Source: Microcoleus sp. FACHB-831 (GTDB lineage: Bacteria; Cyanobacteriota; Cyanobacteriia; Cyanobacteriales; FACHB-T130). Taken from it: DNA of 64,000 nucleotides. Position numbers and translations under genes: made by a program. The notes below the pieces were generated by a model, which saw nothing but the letters and a program-made list of their open reading frames with translations, was not told the origin of the DNA and ran no database searches. The first letter of the stretch is position 1, and each line of letters opens with the position of its first letter. The stretch spans positions 1 through 64,000 of the forward strand of contig NZ_JACJON010000029.1 of NCBI RefSeq assembly GCF_014695585.1, read 5' to 3'. This document shows positions 20,993-31,025 of this stretch, in pieces.

Positions 20993-21011
20993 CCCCCCGC
21001 TCGTCGGGGGG
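20993..21011. repeat. G/C hairpin after aar
   Basis: CCCCCC (20993-20998) pairs with GGGGGG (21006-21011). It lacks a following T-run. It is probably one of the dispersed GC hairpins common in cyanobacteria and may still stop transcription. Confidence 0.45.
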
Positions 21012-21090
21012 CTAGGGTAAGTAATTCGCAAGCTAAATGTGCTAATTAATTTCAGGTTTTGCCTTCTTGTGACGGGCTAGTGGCAGGGCT

Positions 21091-21255
21091 GACTTTGATA
21101 AAACTGGTTTTATAGATAACAGGGGTAAACTGGCAATCGAGCCGCAGCTCTATGTAGTTTCTTGCTTTTCAGACGGGTTGACGCAAATCTACATGAATGG
21201 CAAGTATTGCTGCTTCGACAAAACTCAGAAGGTTGTAATTATCAGCCGAGTTTGA
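21091..21255 (+). pseudogene. WG-repeat protein fragment
   Basis: A 54-codon frame without a start reads DFDKTGFIDNRGKLAIEPQ, then SDGLTQIYMNGKY and a stop. This is the WG/KWG beta-propeller repeat motif. An in-frame stop lies just upstream at 21070-21072. It is the tail of a decayed gene in the 559-base gap between aar and accA. Confidence 0.6.
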
Positions 21256-21509
21256 TTGAGTTTAATAATTGTTGGTGAAAAAAGCTAGGGCAGGTGGCGG
21301 CTATGATTCCTGTGCTAACTAAGCGATTATCGCTGCAAGGCTTGAAAGTGGCAAGCGGGGGTACATTCGCTTGTAGGAGTAGGGGAGAGCGATCGCCCTA
21401 CTTAACCTGGAAGTGACGGATATAGGTTTATCCAGCCTTGGCTACGTTTCTTGCACTCACTACAGGTTAGGATCTATAAAGTTTCCTAAATGTTATCGAA
21501 ATTGTTAAC
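21256..21509. other. leader region of accA
   Basis: No gene is seen. It includes HIP1 sites and the sequence before the GTG start of accA. A weak TATAAA-like box lies at about 21474-21479. Confidence 0.35.
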
Positions 21510-22490
21510 GTGGCAAGTCCTGAGCGCAAGCCGTTACTGTTAGATTTTGAAAAGCCGCTCTCTGAGTTAGAGACGCGGATTGAGCAGATTCGCGAACTGG
21601 CTGAAGAAAATAACGTCGATGTCTCTGAACAAATTCGCCAACTGGAGGCGAGAGCAGTGCAACTTCGACAAGAAATTTTCAGCAGTTTATCACCAGTGCA
21701 GCGGCTACAGCTAGCTCGGCATCCCCGGCGTCCGAGTACGCTGGACTATATCCAAGCGATTAGCGATGAATGGATGGAAATGCATGGCGATCGCGGTGGT
21801 TATGACGATCCCGCTTTAGTTGGTGGCCTCGCCCGTTTAGCTGGTCGTCCCGTCGTGATGCTCGGACATCAAAAAGGCAGAGACACTAAAGATAATGTCG
21901 CCCGTAATTTTGGGATGGCGGCTCCTGGTGGCTACCGTAAAGCAATGCGGTTGATGGAACACGCCAATCGCTTTGGGATGCCAATCATAACTTTAATCGA
22001 CACCCCTGGCGCGTCACCAAAATTGGAGGCTGAACAACTAGGGCAAGGAGAAGCGATCGCCTTCAATCTCCGCGAAATGTTCCGGCTTGACGTACCCATT
22101 ATCAGCACCGTCATTGGCGAAGGCGGCTCGGGAGGAGCGCTTGGCATTGGCGTCGCCGACCGACTGTTGATGTTTGAACACTCAGTTTACACGGTTGCCA
22201 CCCCGGAAGCTTGTGCGGCAATCCTCTGGAAAGACGCAGCTAAATCTCCCCAAGCGGCAGAGGCGCTAAAAATTACCAGTACCGATTTGAAAAACCTGGG
22301 CATTCTCGACCAAGTGTTGCCAGAACCAGTTGGCGGGGCACACTCTAATCCCCTTAAGGCAGCAGAAATTCTTAAATCCGCGCTGTTGCAGAACCTAACG
22401 GAACTTAGTCAACTTACTGGCCACGAGCGTCGAACTCTACGTTATCAAAAGTTTCGTAGCATTGGTGTTTTTACGGAAATGTCTGCCTGA
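21510..22490 (+). CDS. accA: acetyl-CoA carboxylase carboxyltransferase alpha subunit
   Basis: Forms, with AccD, the carboxyltransferase that makes malonyl-CoA for fatty acids. 326 residues from GTG 21510. Conserved blocks include [45 protein letters not shown] and [15 protein letters not shown]. Its place after the alkane genes fits the usual cyanobacterial order and links it to acyl-ACP supply. Confidence 0.97.
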   Translation: MASPERKPLLLDFEKPLSELETRIEQIRELAEENNVDVSEQIRQLEARAVQLRQEIFSSLSPVQRLQLARHPRRPSTLDYIQAISDEWMEMHGDRGGYDDPALVGGLARLAGRPVVMLGHQKGRDTKDNVARNFGMAAPGGYRKAMRLMEHANRFGMPIITLIDTPGASPKLEAEQLGQGEAIAFNLREMFRLDVPIISTVIGEGGSGGALGIGVADRLLMFEHSVYTVATPEACAAILWKDAAKSPQAAEALKITSTDLKNLGILDQVLPEPVGGAHSNPLKAAEILKSALLQNLTELSQLTGHERRTLRYQKFRSIGVFTEMSA

Positions 22491-22600
22491 GAAGACTTGG
22501 CTTAGCCTATTTCTCGATTAGCAGTGGTATAGTTAGCAAAGTAATAAACTTTTACAATTTTCTCATCTCAGGCAACTCACAATTTTGTCCAGGGAATTGG

Positions 22601-23332
22601 ATGACCCCTATTTCTTCAACAGAACGACGTGCCCTAATTACTGGGGCGAGTAGTGGAATTGGCAAGGAAACAGCTTTGGCATTTGCTAAAGCTGGAATTG
22701 ATGTGGCGCTAGTAAGCCGCTCTGAGGATAAGTTAGAGGCGGTTGCTGGTGTTGCAAGGGAGGCTGGGGTGAAAGCTAAGGCTTATCGCTTGGATCTGGC
22801 AAAAGTTGAGGATGTTCGAGAAAAGATAGGAGCGATCGCGGCTGATTTTGGCCCAATTGATATTCTGGTAAACAATGCAGGGATGGGATATACGGGCAGC
22901 TTGATAGAAACACCACTATCTGACTGGCAATCCGTAATTAACTTAAATCTCACCAGCGTGTTTCAGTGCATACAAGGGATTTTACCGATGATGCGCGATC
23001 GCAAAAAAGGTCTAATTATCAACGTTGCTTCGATTGCAGGGAGCCAAGCTTTTCCCGGTTGGGGAGCCTACTGCGTCAGCAAAGCTGGTCTGATTACCCT
23101 TTCTAAAGTAACCGCGCTAGAGGAACGCACCCACGGAATTCGTGTTGCTACCATCAGCCCTGGTTCTGTCAATACCCCCATCTGGGATACAGAAACAGTT
23201 GGGGCTAACTTTGACCGCAATTCCATGCTGAGTGCAGAAACTGTCGCGCAGTCAATTCTGCATATTGCTCTCGCGCCAGAACAAGCCGTAGTTGAGGAAT
23301 TAACTTTAATGGCTAGCGCTGGGACATTATGA
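22601..23332 (+). CDS. short-chain dehydrogenase/reductase
   Basis: A 243-residue classical SDR. The cofactor motif TGASSGIGKE is at about residues 14-24, NNAGMGYTG is near 90, and the active site combines a Ser of VASIAGSQAF with YCVSKAG (YxxxK) near 153. The N-terminal motif with two Arg suggests NADP preference. It sits between accA and folE as in many cyanobacteria. The substrate is unknown; a 3-oxoacyl reduction is possible. Confidence 0.9.
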   Translation: MTPISSTERRALITGASSGIGKETALAFAKAGIDVALVSRSEDKLEAVAGVAREAGVKAKAYRLDLAKVEDVREKIGAIAADFGPIDILVNNAGMGYTGSLIETPLSDWQSVINLNLTSVFQCIQGILPMMRDRKKGLIINVASIAGSQAFPGWGAYCVSKAGLITLSKVTALEERTHGIRVATISPGSVNTPIWDTETVGANFDRNSMLSAETVAQSILHIALAPEQAVVEELTLMASAGTL

Positions 23333-23472
23333 GTGTTGAGTGTTGAGTTGCAATACTGAGTTTTTAGCTTTGAATTAAAACCTAAAATCCTAACTAACAC
23401 ATTCAAAGAATTCCTAACTAACTCAAAACTCATAACTCTCCAAAACACTCAAAACACTAACGTAAACTTAGC

Positions 23473-24219
23473 ATGAGTATTGCTTTTCCCAATGGGTCTA
23501 ATGGCTCTCAATCACCAGTAGATAAAAGCTGCCAAAACGCTGACAGTACAAACATGAGCAATCGAGACACAGTCAACCAAATCTCTACAAGACCCGACCG
23601 CAATACACTTAATGGTCGCGAACCCAACCTGCATCCACCCTCGGAAGAAAGCAACCAAGAGATGATCGATGCAGTGCGAACCATGTTAGTGGGAGTAGGC
23701 GAAGACCCAGAACGTGAGGGGCTGCTGAAGACACCCAAGCGTGTAGCTGACGCTATGAGGTTTCTCACGAGTGGCTACAACCAGTCCCTCGAACAGCTTG
23801 TCAACGATGCTATTTTTGATGAAGGCCACAACGAGATGGTTCTCGTGAGGGATATAACTTTCTTCAGCCTCTGCGAACACCATATGCTGCCGTTTATGGG
23901 TAGAGCGCACGTCGCCTATGTTCCCAATCAAAAAGTAGTGGGACTTAGCAAGCTAGCACGGATTGTGGAAATGTATGCCCGCCGCTTGCAGGTTCAAGAA
24001 AGGCTGACACGCCAAATTGCTGAAGCGATTCAAACAATTTTGGAGCCGCAGGGAGTAGCTGTTGTTATGGAAGCTACCCATATGTGCATGGTGATGCGGG
24101 GCGTACAAAAGCCCGGTTCTTGGACTGTCACCAGTGCGATGGTGGGCGTGTTTCAGGATGAGCAAAAAACCCGCGAGGAGTTTCTTAACTTAATTCGTCA
24201 CCAACCCGCTTTCTTTTAA
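23473..24219 (+). CDS. folE: GTP cyclohydrolase I
   Basis: Converts GTP to dihydroneopterin triphosphate, the first step of folate and pterin synthesis. 248 residues, with a variable polar N-terminus of about 60. Zinc and catalytic elements are present: [41 protein letters not shown] and [14 protein letters not shown]. Several in-frame Met codons near the start leave the exact N-terminus open; I keep ATG 23473. Confidence 0.96.
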   Translation: MSIAFPNGSNGSQSPVDKSCQNADSTNMSNRDTVNQISTRPDRNTLNGREPNLHPPSEESNQEMIDAVRTMLVGVGEDPEREGLLKTPKRVADAMRFLTSGYNQSLEQLVNDAIFDEGHNEMVLVRDITFFSLCEHHMLPFMGRAHVAYVPNQKVVGLSKLARIVEMYARRLQVQERLTRQIAEAIQTILEPQGVAVVMEATHMCMVMRGVQKPGSWTVTSAMVGVFQDEQKTREEFLNLIRHQPAFF

Positions 24220-24242
24220 TTAGCTCTAATTTTGAAGAATGC

Positions 24243-24276
24243 TGAAATTGGCATCCTCACGTGAGGATGTCAATTT
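24243..24276. terminator. palindromic terminator between folE and trpF
   Basis: CATCCTCACGTGAGGATG (24252-24269) is an 18-bp perfect palindrome with flanking AAATTG/CAATTT pairing. It lies between two convergent genes. Confidence 0.7.
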
Positions 24277-24351
24277 TGCGATCGCAACTTGTTACGGCAT
24301 TGTTCGCCCTGATTTATACTATCTTTTGCAGAAGTAAGTATTGCTAGCGAG

Positions 24352-25002
24352 CTAAAGATGTCCCAGCGAAAACTGGGTACTACGCAGGTTCTCAAATAGC
24401 TGCGCTACTTTGTCTAAATCTTTATCCCCAGGCGATCGCTCCACGCCACTGGACAAATCAATTCCACTAGGAGACACTATCCTCAGCGCCTCTGGGATGT
24501 TTTCTGGCGTCAACCCACCCGCCAGGAACCAAGGACATCTAGGATTAAACTGTTGCAGAGTTGTCCAGTCGAGGGTTTTGCCCGTCCCGCCTAACATTTG
24601 GGGATGGTAGGCGTCAAGTAACAGAGTATCAACACAGGTTGTATAAACATCTGCTAGAGCTAAATCTTCAGGCGTCTTTACTCGCAACGCTTTAATAATT
24701 TCCACACCTAGCACAGACTGGCGCAACTGCTGGCAAAAATGTAGCGATTCTAGCCCATGTAATTGCACGCCTGTCAACCCCGCGATCGCTACTGTTTGAG
24801 AAATTTCCTCTTCAGTTGTGTTAGCAAATACGCCAATTTTGTCAACAGTAGCGGGCAGTTGTTCTACAATTGCGCGGATTTGTGATGGAGTCACGTAACG
24901 AGGGCTTTGGGGGACGCAGATAAATCCCAGTGCGGTTGCGCCTGATGTAGCGATCGCTCTTCCCTGCGCCGCTTTCGTAATCCCACAAATTTTGATCCGC
25001 AT
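24352..25002 (-). CDS. trpF: phosphoribosylanthranilate isomerase
   Basis: Third step of tryptophan synthesis (PRA to CdRP). 216 residues of TIM-barrel fold starting [13 protein letters not shown], with the catalytic Cys in [42 protein letters not shown] and [11 protein letters not shown]. The final part [20 protein letters not shown] is the phosphate-binding end. It is a single gene convergent with folE. Confidence 0.97.
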   Translation of the reverse strand: MRIKICGITKAAQGRAIATSGATALGFICVPQSPRYVTPSQIRAIVEQLPATVDKIGVFANTTEEEISQTVAIAGLTGVQLHGLESLHFCQQLRQSVLGVEIIKALRVKTPEDLALADVYTTCVDTLLLDAYHPQMLGGTGKTLDWTTLQQFNPRCPWFLAGGLTPENIPEALRIVSPSGIDLSSGVERSPGDKDLDKVAQLFENLRSTQFSLGHL

Positions 25003-25131
25003 TCAAATTTCCTAAATTTGTATCAAAAATTTATATAACTGTTAACTCTTAAAACAAATTCTGGCTCTTTGCTAAGAGATTTATATAATCTTTCTTGATT
25101 CTAGATGTCTATAAAAGCAGGAGACCGCAAC

Positions 25132-25410
25132 TTGATTAACTTAACCTTACTTGCCGCCGTACAGTCTACGGTTCCCCCTACACCAGGTTGGACTCCTACT
25201 ATAGGGCTGATAATGATTCTTTGCAACCTGCTTGCCATTGCCATCGGTCGCTTTGCCATTCAGCAGCCTGGGGTTGGCCCAGATCTTCCCGCTGACAAGC
25301 CAGCACTGTTCCGCAAGTTTGGCATCCCCGAATTGCTGGCAACAATGAGCTTTGGTCATATCATTGGAACTGGCGTTATCTTGGGGCTAACCAACGCGGG
25401 TGTTATTTAG
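25132..25410 (+). CDS. psaK: photosystem I subunit PsaK, copy 1
   Basis: PsaK is a small two-helix membrane subunit at the edge of photosystem I that helps dock antenna. I prefer the TTG at 25132 (LINLTLLAAVQST), because AGGAG at 25119-25123 lies 8 nt before it; an upstream ATG at 25105 would place that site inside the gene. The product is 92 residues: WTPTIGLIMILCNLLAIAIG (helix 1), VGPDLP loop, and ATMSFGHIIGTGVILGLTNAG (helix 2). A second psaK follows 122 bp downstream. Confidence 0.92.
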   Translation: MINLTLLAAVQSTVPPTPGWTPTIGLIMILCNLLAIAIGRFAIQQPGVGPDLPADKPALFRKFGIPELLATMSFGHIIGTGVILGLTNAGVI

Positions 25411-25532
25411 AAAATTCCCCCCTTGTTTGGCTGAAAAACACGCCCACCTCATCCACAAGGAAGAATAAGAGTTTGTTGGTTGGGTCTTATAATCCCTACC
25501 ATACTAATTTTATCGATGCAGGAGAAAAGAAG

Positions 25533-25814
25533 TTGATTGACTTAAGTTTACTTGTGGCAGCACTGCCGAGTACTCCCCAACTACCCGAGTGGAGTCCAGG
25601 TGTAGGGATAATCATGACTGTTTTCAACATTATTGGCTTGATCGTCGCCCGTTATGCTGTCCAAAAGCCAGGAGTTGGCCCCAAAATGCCTTTTCCCATA
25701 CCTGGTCTGTCGGGGAAAAACTTTAGCTTGTCTCAATTTTTAGCGGGTCTGAGTTTTGGGCACATACTAGGAGTCGGGACTGTCTTGGGGCTGACCAATA
25801 CTGGCCTCCTTTAG
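25533..25814 (+). CDS. psaK: photosystem I subunit PsaK, copy 2
   Basis: Same family as copy 1: WSPGVGIIMTVFNIIGLIVARYA (helix 1), VGPKMPFPIPG loop, and GLSFGHILGVGTVLGLTNTG (helix 2). As with copy 1, AGGAG (25520-25524) stands 8 nt before a TTG (LIDLSLLVAALPS), so 93 residues are likely. The longer frame from 25473 adds a non-PsaK leader. Cyanobacteria often have a constitutive and a high-light psaK; which is which cannot be told here. Confidence 0.92.
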   Translation: MIDLSLLVAALPSTPQLPEWSPGVGIIMTVFNIIGLIVARYAVQKPGVGPKMPFPIPGLSGKNFSLSQFLAGLSFGHILGVGTVLGLTNTGLL

Positions 25815-25926
25815 TCGATTTTGAATTTTGCTTTAATCGGGCTTTAGACTTTAGACTTTAGACAGGTCTAGAGTCTAGAGTCCATCGTTTAAGGTGGTAA
25901 GTGGAGGTTGTTTTTAGGGAAATTGG

Positions 25927-27129
25927 ATGCAGGCAGGTTGGCGAATTGGATCTTTATTTGGAATTCCGCTGTTTATAAATCCTTCGTGGTTTTTTATATT
26001 AACTTTTGTAACGCTTGCAAATGCTTGGGATTTTTATCCAGACTGGGGGTTGATTGCGGCTGGAAGTGCGGGGCTGGCGATCGCATTATTGATGTTTGGC
26101 TCGCTATTGCTGCACGAATTGGGTCACAGTTTAGCAGCGCGATCGCAGGGAATCGGGGTTAACTCGATTACTCTATTTCTGTTTGGTGGAATTGCATCTA
26201 TAGAACAAGAATCAAAAACCCCAGGCGAAGCTTTTAAAGTTGCCGTTGCTGGGCCTGCCGTAAGCATAGCGCTGTGGTCTTTATTTTATCTGCTGGCGAC
26301 TGTAATACCAGCATCAACGCCAGCACGAGCCATAGTTTTACAGTTGGGCACGATCAACTTAGTCGTAGCCTTATTTAACTTAATTCCCGGACTGCCCCTA
26401 GATGGGGGACAAATTTTGAAAGCAGCGGTGTGGAAGCTGACTGGAAACCGCTATGACGGCGTGCGGTGGGCAGCAAAAACCGGACAAATTTTGGGCGGAG
26501 GAGCGATCGCGCTGGGTTTGGCAGTTGCTTGGCTACAGGATCAGTGGTTTAGTGGCTTGTGGATTGGCGCCCTCGGCTGGTTTGCTTTCCGCAACGCCAG
26601 TACCTACAACCGCATAACTAATCTCCAAGAAGCACTGTTGCAACTGGCGGCGTCAGATGCAATGACAAGGGAATTTAGAGTTGTGGATGCAAACCAAACA
26701 CTGCGCCAGTTTGCCGACGAGTATATTTTGGCAAGTACGGGGGCGGACTGCCCCTACTATGCAGCATCTGACGGACGTTATCGGGGACAGGTGTTTGTCG
26801 AAGATTTACAGGTTGTAGAGCGCAGCCAGTGGGACATCCAAACCGTTGAAAGTATAGCGCGATCGCTCAATGACATTCTCAGCGTGCAAGAGAAGACGCC
26901 TCTAGTTGAAGTAATTAATTACCTAGAAACACAACAATTACAGCGCGTCACCGTGCTATCACCAGCGGGGACGGTGGCGGGTGTAATCGACCGGGGGGAC
27001 GTTGTACGTGCTTTGGCGTCCAAAATTAATTTAAATATTGCTGATACGGAAATTAAGCGGATTAAAGCTGAGGGGACTTATCCACCTTCTTTGCAACTAG
27101 ACGCGATCGCTAAAGCAACAACTGTGTAG
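25927..27129 (+). CDS. site-2 protease-like M50 metalloprotease with CBS pair
   Basis: A 400-residue membrane zinc protease. HELGH at residues 63-67 is the zinc site, and NLIPGLPLDGGQ near 157 supplies the third ligand. About six membrane helices come first. The C-terminal third (about 245-380) holds two CBS domains, which sense adenyl nucleotides. Such proteins cut membrane-bound anti-sigma factors or pro-proteins. No such partner gene is adjacent. Confidence 0.9.
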   Translation: MQAGWRIGSLFGIPLFINPSWFFILTFVTLANAWDFYPDWGLIAAGSAGLAIALLMFGSLLLHELGHSLAARSQGIGVNSITLFLFGGIASIEQESKTPGEAFKVAVAGPAVSIALWSLFYLLATVIPASTPARAIVLQLGTINLVVALFNLIPGLPLDGGQILKAAVWKLTGNRYDGVRWAAKTGQILGGGAIALGLAVAWLQDQWFSGLWIGALGWFAFRNASTYNRITNLQEALLQLAASDAMTREFRVVDANQTLRQFADEYILASTGADCPYYAASDGRYRGQVFVEDLQVVERSQWDIQTVESIARSLNDILSVQEKTPLVEVINYLETQQLQRVTVLSPAGTVAGVIDRGDVVRALASKINLNIADTEIKRIKAEGTYPPSLQLDAIAKATTV

Positions 27130-27176
27130 GAAGGAAAAAGCAAGAAGTTTTCTTAATTACTCTTTCTTTTGCCTTT

Positions 27177-27920
27177 TTACTTTTTACTTTTTACTGTGAT
27201 AGCTTGCCACTCGTCTTCAGATAAAGGTTGCATTACCAACTCGACGCCAAAACAATTAGCCGCAGCGGAAGTCAAAGCGTCTACAACAGTATGAATTAAC
27301 GCATCTCCACGTTGGGATATGGGTAACTTTACTGGTAACAGTTCTTCACCAAATACCTGAGTAAATAGCTGGGTATCTGGTTGCAAACGCATCGAGCCAT
27401 GCTGCAAAATAGCGTTACCTCGTCGCAGTTGGGCGCTACCAATAAACTTGCGACCATCAGATGAGACTAAATCTGCACCAGTAGCAGTACCAAAACAACT
27501 GGGGTTGTGGATGTAATTGCGCCCGGAGTCGCCGTAGTGTAATTCTAAGCCGAGCGATCGCCACCCTTGAATTAAAAACTCGCAAATATCCTGATAAGCC
27601 TGAATGCGACTTCCCTTCAACCCAGACATTACCACCGCGTAAGTAAGATCTCCCTGGTGTAAAACCGCACGTCCACCAGTCGGACGCCGTACCAAATCCA
27701 AAGGCAAAATTTGCCAAAATTCCGGCGATCGCTGTTGATGATAACCCAGCGATATCGCCGCCGGACGCCAAGTATAAAACCGCAAAGCTGGCGGATGCAA
27801 ACCCTGGCGGTGCTGTTCTAGCAACCACTCATCGATAGCCATCTGCACCCTTCCCGAAGCTTGAACTAGGGGAATCAAACGCCAAATAGATGCATGCATT
27901 AAGAGATGGTAACAACGCAC
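27177..27920 (-). CDS. lipoate-protein ligase family protein
   Basis: A 247-residue member of the biotin/lipoate ligase family (LplA/LipB-like). It shows RRPTGGRAVLHQGDLTYAVV (lipoyl-AMP loop) near residue 85, KFIGSAQLRRGNAILQHGS near 160. It probably attaches lipoate or octanoate to the E2 or H proteins. The likely start is the internal ATG at 27899 (MHASIWRLIPL), because family proteins begin there. Divergent gene neighbours give no operon. Confidence 0.88.
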   Translation of the reverse strand: MRCYHLLMHASIWRLIPLVQASGRVQMAIDEWLLEQHRQGLHPPALRFYTWRPAAISLGYHQQRSPEFWQILPLDLVRRPTGGRAVLHQGDLTYAVVMSGLKGSRIQAYQDICEFLIQGWRSLGLELHYGDSGRNYIHNPSCFGTATGADLVSSDGRKFIGSAQLRRGNAILQHGSMRLQPDTQLFTQVFGEELLPVKLPISQRGDALIHTVVDALTSAAANCFGVELVMQPLSEDEWQAITVKSKK

Positions 27921-28025
27921 CAGGTAGCGGGGGGAATCGCACAGGTAGCAGAGTCAAAACCTACACTCTGCGTACCTTTGCCTTTAAAAAACTAAAGTAG
28001 AGGGGGAAGAGTAGCGAGCGATCGC

Positions 28026-28514
28026 CTATTGTCCAAATTCAGCTTGTAGAGTTTCATCGTTATTATCAGCAATAGTCGCCACAATAGTCATGATGCGGGA
28101 AATTTCGCCAGCAGAAAGTTCTGCTAAGGTGCGAGTAGATAGCACCATTACCTGGTTGTTGATGATGCAGAAACGAGATTCTAGAGTTTGAGTACCGTTC
28201 ATTTCTAGAAGCTTCCGCATTAATTGCGGCTCATTCTTTGCAGGTAGTTGCAGAACAAACGACCAAACAGTTAGGGTGTCGTCATCGGTCAAACCAGTGA
28301 GTTGTACAAAAACCTCTACACTACCGTATTTAAACTTCCACAGATGACCGCTATCGGTTTGACTAACCATCGCGCTATCATCCTTATCCATACCAGCGAT
28401 GACAGTTTGAATTACATCTATGTAGTTCCTGCTGGTTGCTTCTTCGATAAGGTCGTTGACTTGTTCTTCGCTTAAGGTGGAAGTAGTTTCTGAATATTCC
28501 TGTTGTGTTGTCAT
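28026..28514 (-). CDS. YbjN-domain protein
   Basis: A 162-residue acidic protein from ATG 28514 (MTTQQEYSE). A longer frame would overlap the upstream gene. The fold is the type III chaperone-like YbjN domain: YVEVFVQLTGL-like and VWSFVLQLPAKNEPQLMRKLLEMNG. It is widespread in cyanobacteria, with no firm function. It lies 38 bp after the gene at 28552 and is likely co-transcribed with it. Confidence 0.8.
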   Translation of the reverse strand: MTTQQEYSETTSTLSEEQVNDLIEEATSRNYIDVIQTVIAGMDKDDSAMVSQTDSGHLWKFKYGSVEVFVQLTGLTDDDTLTVWSFVLQLPAKNEPQLMRKLLEMNGTQTLESRFCIINNQVMVLSTRTLAELSAGEISRIMTIVATIADNNDETLQAEFGQ

Positions 28515-28551
28515 AAAATCCTCTATTTTGGGGAACGCAACCGAAACGATC

Positions 28552-29637
28552 TTACTCTGAGAGGACTCGGAGGCGAACTGTGCGTTCGCCTTCTTCATCG
28601 AGTTGCAGTTCGATGACTTCGCCGGAGATACGTTCTAGGGCGGTAAGCAGCGATCGCAGGTTGGGCGTACTTGCGCCAGTGTCCACATACAGTCTATCTG
28701 CCAGACTGCCCACTCGCTTCCAAGTGGTGTAGAGTTTGGCGATAGTCTGTTCTAGTTGAGAGGCTTGGCGTACTAAGTCGGCGGTGGTGTTGAGACAGCC
28801 AACTCGCAGCGCTTCCTCTAGCGCCATTTCTACATCTAGGGAAGTTTGATTGATGGCTTGCACTTGCGCGGCGGCGTCGAGATACTTAGATAAGCTGCGG
28901 GCGTTTGAGGTAAGTTGTTTGACAGTATCTACGTCTGGGCTTCCGGCGATTTCTTCTTGTAATGCAGTTTGATGGGATTCTGGTAATTTTTCCATCTCGC
29001 GCACTAGGGGAGCAAGATAACGGGTGGGTACTGACCCGTTAGCTGCTTTTTCCTTAACTTCTTCTGGTAGTAAGTCGGAACTCATCGCCATCCACTCGTC
29101 GGCGAGTTGGCGGACTTCGCGCCTGGTGATGCGATCGCCTTTGTTAGCTGCGTCTGTTACTAGCTGTTGTATTTCTGGGGATGATTTGGATGTTTCGATG
29201 AAGGCGCGTTTGCTAAAGCTGCGAATAGCGCTGGGTTCAAGCTGTCCGTCTTCTAAGAGAGTATCGGCGCTATTGGCTAGCTGGATTAGGGAATAAGCCT
29301 GACTTTTGGTAATTTCGCGTTCTTTTAGCCAGTTGAGAAAGCCAGTACCGCGACCTTCGCCGCCTTTTTTCTCTCTGTCGCGGACAACGCGAAGAATGCG
29401 ACCCCGCCAGATTTCCGTTTGCAAGTCGAAGCGATCGCATACCAGCCAAGCGTTATCTAGCTGCTGCTGAAATTCTAGCTCTGGAATCTCTTCATCTTCG
29501 GGGTCGGGGAGTTGGAAATCTAGATCGGCTGGTTCAGATAAAGCAGCGGCGAGATCTTCGGGAGTTTCGGGGACTGGAGGCATTGGGAGCGATCGCGCTA
29601 AGACAGACTGATTATTATCGCACGATCCGGATGTCAT
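28552..29637 (-). CDS. conserved cyanobacterial protein, possible DNA-binding
   Basis: A 361-residue soluble, mostly helical protein. A Pro/Glu-rich N-terminus is followed by a block that resembles a ParB-like helix-turn-helix (EREITKSQAYSLIQLANSA, SFSKRAFIETSKS, ITRREVRQLADEW). The C-terminus has a coiled-coil-like stretch (ADLVRQASQLEQTIAKLYT). I recall the family from cyanobacteria without a known role. Initiation could be at a later Met (MPPVPETPEDL). Confidence 0.6.
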   Translation of the reverse strand: MTSGSCDNNQSVLARSLPMPPVPETPEDLAAALSEPADLDFQLPDPEDEEIPELEFQQQLDNAWLVCDRFDLQTEIWRGRILRVVRDREKKGGEGRGTGFLNWLKEREITKSQAYSLIQLANSADTLLEDGQLEPSAIRSFSKRAFIETSKSSPEIQQLVTDAANKGDRITRREVRQLADEWMAMSSDLLPEEVKEKAANGSVPTRYLAPLVREMEKLPESHQTALQEEIAGSPDVDTVKQLTSNARSLSKYLDAAAQVQAINQTSLDVEMALEEALRVGCLNTTADLVRQASQLEQTIAKLYTTWKRVGSLADRLYVDTGASTPNLRSLLTALERISGEVIELQLDEEGERTVRLRVLSE

Positions 29638-30077
29638 AAAGGAGCCGCTTCTGGGGAGGCGATCGCTGCAAGGTTAGAATATGAGCCAAATCAATAGAGG
29701 TAAATATGTCAATTATTACTAAACCAAGAGGCCAATTATCTATATTTTGTTTAATGGTAACTTGGACAGCCTAGAAATAACGGTATCTTACCCATCCGCA
29801 GGTCTGATTAAACTTGGAAAGGTTCTTGTAAGCATCAGTGAAGATTTAATTTCTATGTGTAGCAATAAAATTGAGAATTTTATCCAGATAATTCAATCTG
29901 TTTAATAACTTTATCTCAAGTTTGTTTCTAAAAGATATTTCGTATTTACAATCTATCTTAGATAAAAACGCCGCGATGCTGCTATCGCAACCGCTGCTTT
30001 AATTATTTTAGAAATTGAATTAGTGGATGCGATCGCTATTTTCCAGCGTGGAAAGTGCGATCGCTTCATGGCTAGGT
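29638..30077. other. intergenic region, AT-rich
   Basis: About 440 bases with no credible gene. Short frames such as that starting at 29706 (MSIITKPRGQ) break after about 22 codons and may be gene debris. Confidence 0.4.
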
Positions 30078-31025
30078 TTAGCCTAACTTGGCTTTATCTG
30101 TATCGTCCAAAAACTCAATTATTGCTGCATTAACTGCATCTGGACTATTCGCCGCCGCATCGTGTCCGCAATTTGGAATAACCTTTAACTTAGAATTGGG
30201 TAAGCGTGTCTGTAGTTTCTCGCCATCGCTGACAGGAAACCATTTATCTTGGTCGCCCCATAAAATTAAAGTAGGACAAGCGATCGCGCTTAAATTATCT
30301 TGCACCTTGCGAATAAGATTCGGTTCATTATCTACCAAACGCTTAATTTCACGCGCCGCGTGTTGAAAATTTTCGCTAGTTTTCGTTAAAGTATTTTGCA
30401 TTTCAATGTATGGATAAGTAATCCAATACACGTCTTCTGCTGTTATCTGTGTCGGATCTACAACAATCTCACCACGCCCTAACGCCACAACTTCCCTAAC
30501 CAATGGTGCAAATAATTGTGCCAGCCGCAAATTATCCACAATCCGAATCAGATCGAGGGGCACATCTGCCAACAATTGCATACCCCAAAATGGCAGTTTT
30601 TGTGGAAAAATCGGTACGTTGATCAATACTAATCTGGCGAATAATTCTGGATATTCCTCAGCCGCAGCCATCGCCACCAGCGCCCCTAGTGATTCTGCCA
30701 CCACAATAGCAGGTTCATCGCACAATGCCTGGATTATCCGCGCCAACTCAACAACTTGATGACCTGGTTTTTCTTCATAGCTAGGCTTTTCGGAAAAACC
30801 GCCTCCCTTTGCATCAAAACAAATTACTCGAAACTGTTGGGATAACGCATTAATAGAGTGACGCCACCGGTAACTCCAACTCGCTACTCCATGCACCAAA
30901 AATAACGGTTTACCCGTACCTTTTTCGCCGTAAGCAATTCTTGCGGGGTATCCCCAGGCGTCGGTAATTGTAATTGTTTGACGCCCTTTGGGAAATGTCT
31001 CTTGCCACCAATCAGATCTAAACAT
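30078..31025 (-). CDS. alpha/beta hydrolase
   Basis: A 315-residue hydrolase from ATG 31025, which overlaps the stop of the DUF4112 gene as TGATG. The nucleophile elbow AESLGALVAM (Ser near 110), ILWGDQDKWF (acid) and NCGHDAAAN (His near 290) complete the triad. GEKGTGKPLFLVHGVASWSY is the oxyanion region. The substrate is unknown; similar proteins in cyanobacteria are related to haloalkane dehalogenase or pheophytinase types. Confidence 0.9.
   Translation of the reverse strand: MFRSDWWQETFPKGRQTITITDAWGYPARIAYGEKGTGKPLFLVHGVASWSYRWRHSINALSQQFRVICFDAKGGGFSEKPSYEEKPGHQVVELARIIQALCDEPAIVVAESLGALVAMAAAEEYPELFARLVLINVPIFPQKLPFWGMQLLADVPLDLIRIVDNLRLAQLFAPLVREVVALGRGEIVVDPTQITAEDVYWITYPYIEMQNTLTKTSENFQHAAREIKRLVDNEPNLIRKVQDNLSAIACPTLILWGDQDKWFPVSDGEKLQTRLPNSKLKVIPNCGHDAAANSPDAVNAAIIEFLDDTDKAKLG

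Noticed and set aside
26049-26162. Alternative frame starting within the M50 protease
   Set aside because: It is in another frame of the same gene and lacks HELGH. The protease frame is clear.
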